A stretch of DNA of 64,000 nucleotides from Edaphocola flava (GTDB taxonomy: Bacteria; Bacteroidota; Bacteroidia; Chitinophagales; Chitinophagaceae). Each line of letters begins with the position of its first letter. The first letter of the stretch is position 1. Shown piece after piece: positions 59,063-64,000 of this stretch. The notes under the pieces are model-generated. The model was not told where the DNA came from. It made no database searches and saw nothing but the letters and a program-made list of their open reading frames with translations. Where the stretch lies: contig NZ_SAIQ01000003.1 in NCBI RefSeq assembly GCF_004118155.1, positions 372,001 to 436,000 of the forward strand, read 5' to 3'. The position numbers and the translations under genes were made by a program.

Positions 59063-61573
59063 ATGTCCTACAATATCCCCAGCCAGCTGAAAGGATTGAC
59101 AGATAGCGCTGTAACAGCATCCCGGACACAGCACGGATATAACCGGCAGGAGGCTGCTAAAGCCAATACCTGGTTGCATATACTGACAGACATCCTGAAA
59201 GAACCTATGCTGATCATGCTGATGGCCATAGCCCTGATATACCTGGTTACAGGTAATTACGGAGAAGCGGTGTTTATGCTGGTTGCGCTTATTGCAGTCT
59301 CTGCAATCTCTTTTTACCAGGACAATCGCAGTAAAAAAGCACTGGAGGCACTGGAGGCGATCAATGAGCCACTGAGTACGGTGATCCGGAACGGGGTAGT
59401 CATATCTATTCCTACTCATGAGATTGTAGTTGGTGATCTTTGCATTACTGAAGAGGGGAAAACCATTAATGCTGATGGCCAGATCCTGTACAGTACCGAC
59501 TTTTCGGTCAATGAATCTTCCCTGACCGGAGAAAGTTTTTCAATATTCAAAGATACTCAATCCGAAGACAATAAAGTATTCAGCGGCACCGTAACAGTAT
59601 CGGGTATTGCCGTATTTGAGGTAGTGCATATTGGTAAAGAAACCCGCATCGGAAAAATCGGCTCTTCTATTGCCGGCATTAAAACGGTTACCTCTCCCCT
59701 GCAACTTCAGATCCGGAAATTCATTAAGGTCATGGCGATTGCCGGACTGCTCATATTTCTATTGGTTTGTGCAGTTAAGTATTACCAGACCAGAGACCTT
59801 GTCGGTAGTCTGCTCAATGGTTTAACCCTTGCAATGTCTATCTTACCAGAAGAAATCCCGGTGGCCTTTACCACATTTATGGCCTTAGGTGCGTGGAAGC
59901 TGATGCGGGAGGGCATTATCGTCAAACGAAGCAGTATCATAGAAACACTCGGTAGTACAACGGTTATCTGTTCCGACAAAACGGGCACTATTACCGAAAA
60001 CACAATGCAGCTGAAGTATCTGTATGATTACCATACAGACGGCACTTACGAAGAACAGGATTTTAATAAAGAGGCCTTATCGCAACTGATTACCTACGCT
60101 ATGTGGAGCAGCGAGCCGGTGCCGTTCGATCCTATGGAAAAAACAATTCATCGGATATACGAACAAACGCAGCAAACAGATCAGAGAAGCAGCTACCATT
60201 TATCTCATGAATATCCGCTAGAAGGTAAGCCTCCTATGATGACGCATGTATTTACCAATACCGCACAGCAAAGGATCATTGCCGCCAAAGGTGCACCGGA
60301 AGCAATCCTGGAAGTATCTGCCTTAAGCGAAACCGAAAAGCAGAAAATCAGGAACCTGGTTACAACATTTGGCCAGCAGGGTTACAGGGTACTGGGTGTG
60401 GCGCTAAGTGATTTTGCACAAACAATATTTCCGGAAAAACAACAGGACTTACCCTTCACTTTTCTAGGATTGACGGTATTCCAGGACCCACCGAAACAAG
60501 GCATACAAGAGGTTTTTAAAAGTATTTATGATGCGGGTATCAAAATAAAAGTGATTACCGGCGATAATGAAGACACTGCAGCGGCTATTCTCCGGCAGGC
60601 AGGCATTATAAATAAAAATCCTGCGGTGAACGGAACAGATATCATCCACTGCACAGAAGAGCAGCTGACACAGTATGCTACCCGAAGCACTTTATTTACC
60701 CGCATGTTTCCTGAAGCCAAGCTTGCGGTCGTAAACGCATTGAAACAAAATGGTGAAGTGGTGGCTATGCTGGGCGATGGGGTTAATGATGGTCCTGCTT
60801 TAAAAGCGGCGCATATCGGTGTGGCTATGGGCAATAAAGGAACAGAGATCGCCAAATCTGCAGCAGCACTGATCCTTACCAATGATGATCTGGCTAAGCT
60901 CATTACCGGTATTGCCGCCGGAAGGAGAATTTATGCCAATATCAAAAAGGCGGTCCGTTATATTATTTCCATTCACATACCCATTATCCTGACCGTATCC
61001 CTGCCATTATTCCTTGGCTGGATCTACCCCCAGATTTTCACACCGGTACATGTGATCTTTATGGAGCTGGTTATGGGACCTACCTGCTCTATTGTGTACG
61101 AAAACGAACCTATGGAGCGAAACGCGATGCAATCTACTCCCCGCGCAATGTCTGACACATTCCTGAACCTGCGCGAACTGGGCATCAGCATAGTCCAGGG
61201 CCTGGTGATTACGGCTGGTGTGTTAGCAGCCTATCAGTGGTCAATACACAACGGTGGCAACGAAGCAGAGACAAGGGCTATGGTATTTACTACGCTTTTA
61301 CTGGCTAATATTCTGCTGAGCCTGGTCAACAGGTCTTTTTATTACAGCATATTTACCAGTTTCCGCAATAAGAACCGATGGTTTATAGCTATTAACGGCC
61401 TAACATTAATCCTGTTGCTGGCAATATTATATTTTAGGCCATTTGCCAATTTCTTTAAAGTAAGCGGCTTAAGTTTGCAGGCACTAGGCCTGTCTGCACT
61501 GATCGCCGGTGTTTCTGTATTATGGATGGAGCTGTATAAGCTGATCAAAAGGATACGGACTAAACATCAGTAA
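59063..61573 (+). CDS. P-type cation-transporting ATPase (P2-like, ion uncertain)
   Basis: The 836-residue pump has the full P-type layout: two N-terminal helices, an actuator domain with SSLTGESFS (about 154-162), a transmembrane motif PEEIPVAF (about 267-274), the phosphorylated Asp in CSDKTGTITEN (near 306), a nucleotide-binding KGAPEAIL (about 413-420), MLGDGVNDGPALKAAHIGVAMG (hinge GDGVNDGPA near 572-580) and six C-terminal helices with ELVMGP. It lacks the CPC motif of heavy-metal P1B pumps. The PEEIP site resembles Ca2+/Mn2+ or Mg2+-type pumps in other Bacteroidota. It is divergent from the Crp/Fnr gene. Confidence 0.9.
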   Translation: MSYNIPSQLKGLTDSAVTASRTQHGYNRQEAAKANTWLHILTDILKEPMLIMLMAIALIYLVTGNYGEAVFMLVALIAVSAISFYQDNRSKKALEALEAINEPLSTVIRNGVVISIPTHEIVVGDLCITEEGKTINADGQILYSTDFSVNESSLTGESFSIFKDTQSEDNKVFSGTVTVSGIAVFEVVHIGKETRIGKIGSSIAGIKTVTSPLQLQIRKFIKVMAIAGLLIFLLVCAVKYYQTRDLVGSLLNGLTLAMSILPEEIPVAFTTFMALGAWKLMREGIIVKRSSIIETLGSTTVICSDKTGTITENTMQLKYLYDYHTDGTYEEQDFNKEALSQLITYAMWSSEPVPFDPMEKTIHRIYEQTQQTDQRSSYHLSHEYPLEGKPPMMTHVFTNTAQQRIIAAKGAPEAILEVSALSETEKQKIRNLVTTFGQQGYRVLGVALSDFAQTIFPEKQQDLPFTFLGLTVFQDPPKQGIQEVFKSIYDAGIKIKVITGDNEDTAAAILRQAGIINKNPAVNGTDIIHCTEEQLTQYATRSTLFTRMFPEAKLAVVNALKQNGEVVAMLGDGVNDGPALKAAHIGVAMGNKGTEIAKSAAALILTNDDLAKLITGIAAGRRIYANIKKAVRYIISIHIPIILTVSLPLFLGWIYPQIFTPVHVIFMELVMGPTCSIVYENEPMERNAMQSTPRAMSDTFLNLRELGISIVQGLVITAGVLAAYQWSIHNGGNEAETRAMVFTTLLLANILLSLVNRSFYYSIFTSFRNKNRWFIAINGLTLILLLAILYFRPFANFFKVSGLSLQALGLSALIAGVSVLWMELYKLIKRIRTKHQ

Positions 61574-61624
61574 TCAGGCTTCATCAGGATTATAGACTAT
61601 CCGGCATTATCAATCCTAAACATT

Positions 61625-63127
61625 ATGAATAGCAACACTAAAAAAATCCTTACTGCTATTGGTACATTCCTGCTTACCTATACTGCATATGCACAGGTCG
61701 GGAACAATACAGCACTATATAAAACGATTTTATCCAGAGACAGCCTGCTGTTTGATGTAGGCTTCAATCATTGCGACATCAAACAGTTTGAACAATTGCT
61801 GAGTAATAATTTTGAATTCTACCATGATAAAAATGGCATTGCAGACCGGAAAAAATTCTTATCTGATCTCAGAACAGGTCTGTGCAAGGATACAGAGCAG
61901 TACCAGGCCAGAAGGAAGCTCTTAGCAGGAACTACCGAGATATTTGCATTATATAATCCCGGCAACCCTGGTGCTGTATATGGCGCTATTCAGAATGGGG
62001 TGCACCAATTTTATGAGCAGCAAAAAGGCCAACCGGAAAGCATTGGGGGTTCTGCACGATTCTCTCATCTATGGCTTTTGGAAAATGGCGTATGGAAGCT
62101 GGCTAAATCATATAGCTTTGAGCATGTACGCGAAGCAGTAATTACCGATAATGCACTCCCAGAGCAGGATTCAGCAATAGAAAAATGGCTACAGGACAAT
62201 AATGTTCCGGCATTGGGCATCGGCATTATTGAAAATGGAAAACTACAGCAGATAAAAGTTTTCGGCGAGCGATCGACAGGAAATGCAGCACCATACAATA
62301 CCATTTTTAATGTCGCTTCACTGACCAAACCGGTTACGGCACTGGTTGCCTTAAAGCTGGTAAGTTCAGGAAAATGGAGCCTGGATGAGCCACTGACCAA
62401 GTACTGGACGGATCCTGATATTGCTACTGATCCCAGGGCGAAGTTGCTGACCACAAGATTAGTGCTTAGCCACCAGACAGGATTACCGAACTGGCGCTGG
62501 AATAATGCGGACAAGAAACTGAAATTTGAATTTGATCCCGGAACAAAATATCAGTATTCCGGAGAGGGATTTGAATACCTGAGAAGGGCTATGGAAAAGA
62601 AGTTCGGTAAATCATTACAACAACTGGCCGGGGAACAGATCTTTACTCCCCTGAAATTGAAAGACACCCGTTATACCTGGAGCGAAGCAGTAGATACTGC
62701 CCGTCTGGCAATTGGTTATGATGTAAACGGGAAGGCTTATGATATCGTAAAGAACAGAACAGCCAATGCCGCAGATGATCTGATGACAAGCATTGAGGAT
62801 TATGGAGCATTTCTGCTCAGTGTACTGAACGGATCAGGATTGAGCAGCACTGTGTTTAAGGAAATGATCACCCCGCAGGTAGCCAGTGAAAAAGGGAAAC
62901 ACTTTGGCCTGGGGTTTGAAATCTATGATCTCGGCGACGGAAATTATGCCTTATCTCACGGTGGATCGGATGATGGTGTGCGTACTATTGTATTTCTCTT
63001 ACCCAAAACACAAAAGGGATTACTGATCTTTACCAACGGTGATAATGGTGCACAACTGTATGCACCACTGATCAGGAAATACCTTGGAGCAGATGGCCAG
63101 CGTATTATTGATATAGAAATGAAATAA
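61625..63127 (+). CDS. Secreted serine hydrolase (class C beta-lactamase fold) with N-terminal NTF2-like domain
   Basis: The 500-residue exported protein has a signal peptide (ending near AYAQV, about 24), an NTF2-like/DUF4440 domain (about 35-165, ending RFSHLWLLENGVWKLAKSY), then a beta-lactamase-related hydrolase domain: the SxxK nucleophile in NVASLTKPVTALVAL (Ser near 231), a Tyr-Ser-Gly box (QYSGEGF, near 310) and a C-terminal HGGSDDG (near 443) in place of KTG. Esterase or D-amino-acid peptidase activity is possible. The NTF2-hydrolase order is uncommon. It lies 52 bases after the ATPase, same direction, but no shared role is evident. Confidence 0.85.
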   Translation: MNSNTKKILTAIGTFLLTYTAYAQVGNNTALYKTILSRDSLLFDVGFNHCDIKQFEQLLSNNFEFYHDKNGIADRKKFLSDLRTGLCKDTEQYQARRKLLAGTTEIFALYNPGNPGAVYGAIQNGVHQFYEQQKGQPESIGGSARFSHLWLLENGVWKLAKSYSFEHVREAVITDNALPEQDSAIEKWLQDNNVPALGIGIIENGKLQQIKVFGERSTGNAAPYNTIFNVASLTKPVTALVALKLVSSGKWSLDEPLTKYWTDPDIATDPRAKLLTTRLVLSHQTGLPNWRWNNADKKLKFEFDPGTKYQYSGEGFEYLRRAMEKKFGKSLQQLAGEQIFTPLKLKDTRYTWSEAVDTARLAIGYDVNGKAYDIVKNRTANAADDLMTSIEDYGAFLLSVLNGSGLSSTVFKEMITPQVASEKGKHFGLGFEIYDLGDGNYALSHGGSDDGVRTIVFLLPKTQKGLLIFTNGDNGAQLYAPLIRKYLGADGQRIIDIEMK

Positions 63128-63172
63128 TCAGTTGTACCGGATTTGCCTTTCACATGGCGACAGTAAAAAATA

Positions 63173-63203
63173 AAAAGGGGACATGTATTACATGTCCCCT
63201 TTT
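63173..63203. terminator. Bidirectional terminator between the serine hydrolase and the T9SS gene
   Basis: Arms 63173-63186 and 63190-63203 form a perfect 14-bp stem with loop ATT and A/T tracts on both sides. The flanking genes are convergent. Confidence 0.85.
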
Positions 63204-63241
63204 ATAATTAAGGCACTACATAAATAGTGTATACTTCGTTA

Positions 63242-64000
63242 TTATTTCTTGATAACCGTTCTTGTATTCACACGCTGACCATCTACCATGGTATTTAGGA
63301 AATAAGTTCCGGCAATCACATGCTGCAATCCGCTGAGTTGCATAGGCCAGGTTCCTTTATCAGTCTTGGTTTCCTGTTGTGCTACTATGCGACCAGTAAT
63401 ATCTACCAGCTCCAGGCGTACTGTTCCTGGCGCATTCAATGTTGCTGTAGTGTTCAATACATCAGAGAATGGGTTAGGATATACGGTATTTGCTCCTAAA
63501 TCTAAAGTAACATTGTTTTTAAACACTACATTACCCCATTTATGGAAGGCATGGTGCAGCTCGTCCAGGTAGGTGCTGCTCGCATCACGATTATAATAAA
63601 CCGCATACATGAAATCCGGCGTCAGGTCTATATCAGATTTGCTGAACGCAATACCCGTATTAGGCAGATTGGTGTATGGCGAAGAAGTAGATCCGTTCGG
63701 CAGTTCCCAATAATCGGGATAACCAACGAAACCGCTTGCATCAGGTTTCATTTCCAGGGCAAGATAGCCATTATAGCTGCCATTGGTGGCATACCAACCC
63801 ACAGTAATATCATCATTGCCGGAACGACCACCACCATAGTGTAATGTCGGAGAGTATACATTGAATCCGTAAAGAGGCGTATTGCCCAGGGCACCGGAGT
63901 TAACACTCACATCACCGGTAGTACCATAATAATCATAACGAACAATTACATTGTCATGTGTCTGATCTGCAAAAGTATAGGCCCAGTTCTTAGAATCATC
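63242..64000 (-). CDS. 3' part of a secreted T9SS-sorted protein (runs off the window)
   Basis: The reading frame is open from the window end, so only about 252 C-terminal residues are seen; the start lies beyond 64000. The visible part is beta-rich, with Gly/Asn/Tyr-rich stretches and a DLTPDFMYAVYYNRD segment, then a linker (LDLGANTVYPNP) and a full Por-type sorting domain: YPNP, a LELVDITGRIVA strand, an IAGTYFLNTMVDG strand and a basic TVIKK end. It resembles the C-terminus of the protein at 4555-6000. The main catalytic or binding domain is outside the window. Confidence 0.85.
   Translation of the reverse strand, partial: DDSKNWAYTFADQTHDNVIVRYDYYGTTGDVSVNSGALGNTPLYGFNVYSPTLHYGGGRSGNDDITVGWYATNGSYNGYLALEMKPDASGFVGYPDYWELPNGSTSSPYTNLPNTGIAFSKSDIDLTPDFMYAVYYNRDASSTYLDELHHAFHKWGNVVFKNNVTLDLGANTVYPNPFSDVLNTTATLNAPGTVRLELVDITGRIVAQQETKTDKGTWPMQLSGLQHVIAGTYFLNTMVDGQRVNTRTVIKK

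Overview
This 64 kb window is a chromosomal segment of a Bacteroidota bacterium, most likely from the Chitinophagia/Sphingobacteriia side. The evidence is three secreted proteins with type IX secretion (Por) C-terminal sorting domains, promoters of the Bacteroidota form TTG-N17-23-TAnnTTTG, almost no Shine-Dalgarno sequences, a 30S THX peptide, and typical Bacteroidota families (DUF1573, DUF2490, DUF6660, CtlX, a CzcA-TolC fusion). I see no insertion sequence, prophage, CRISPR array or rRNA. The only tRNA found is an initiator tRNA-fMet.

Layout. 0-10.4 kb: purC, a YihY-family membrane protein, thrS, a T9SS-sorted secreted protein, then a minus-strand block with an ArnT-like glycosyltransferase, a UbiA-type prenyltransferase, a DUF1573 protein and two TPM-domain proteins. 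10.5-14.6 kb: arginine deiminase, the citrulline hydrolase CtlX and recN. 15-17.2 kb: rplM-rpsI-rpsB and a 55-residue Cys-rich miniprotein. 17.4-24.7 kb: dnaB, a DnaA-box cluster, rpe, a saccharopine-dehydrogenase-family enzyme, a hotdog thioesterase, ispH, HU, THX and a PspC-domain protein. 24.8-30 kb: DedA, a TonB-dependent receptor, mnmE and a methyltransferase. 30.6-35.4 kb: a large LamG/FN3 T9SS protein, two small unknowns and an intergenic island holding a 14-unit 21-bp tandem repeat and a full-length foldback repeat. 35.4-43.9 kb: dnaJ-grpE, a BamA-like protein with nadK, lemA, an SRPBCC protein, dtd, OsmC and secreted unknowns. 44-47.3 kb: a tandem pair of secreted CGPC proteins, a PatB/MalY-type aminotransferase and tRNA-fMet. 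47.4-53.5 kb: a divalent-metal RND efflux system. 53.7-59 kb: a persulfide/thiosulfate-handling locus under a Crp/Fnr regulator. 59-64 kb: a P-type ATPase, a serine hydrolase and the 3' part of another T9SS protein.

The most functionally coherent stretch is 47-59 kb. Metal efflux (His-rich adaptor plus a pump fused to its outer-membrane channel) sits beside sulfur handling (TSUP transporter, MBL dioxygenase-rhodanese, rhodanese, split YeeE/YedE transporter, DUF2490).

Two noncoding themes run through the window. First, intergenic terminators are unusually long, near-perfect hairpins, often including the stop codon. Second, a dispersed foldback repeat with about 10-bp terminal inverted repeats sits just after several of these terminators, and its two long copies show a compensatory base change. 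Several minus- and plus-strand genes have the -7 box only 4-6 bases before the start codon, which predicts leaderless or nearly leaderless mRNAs.
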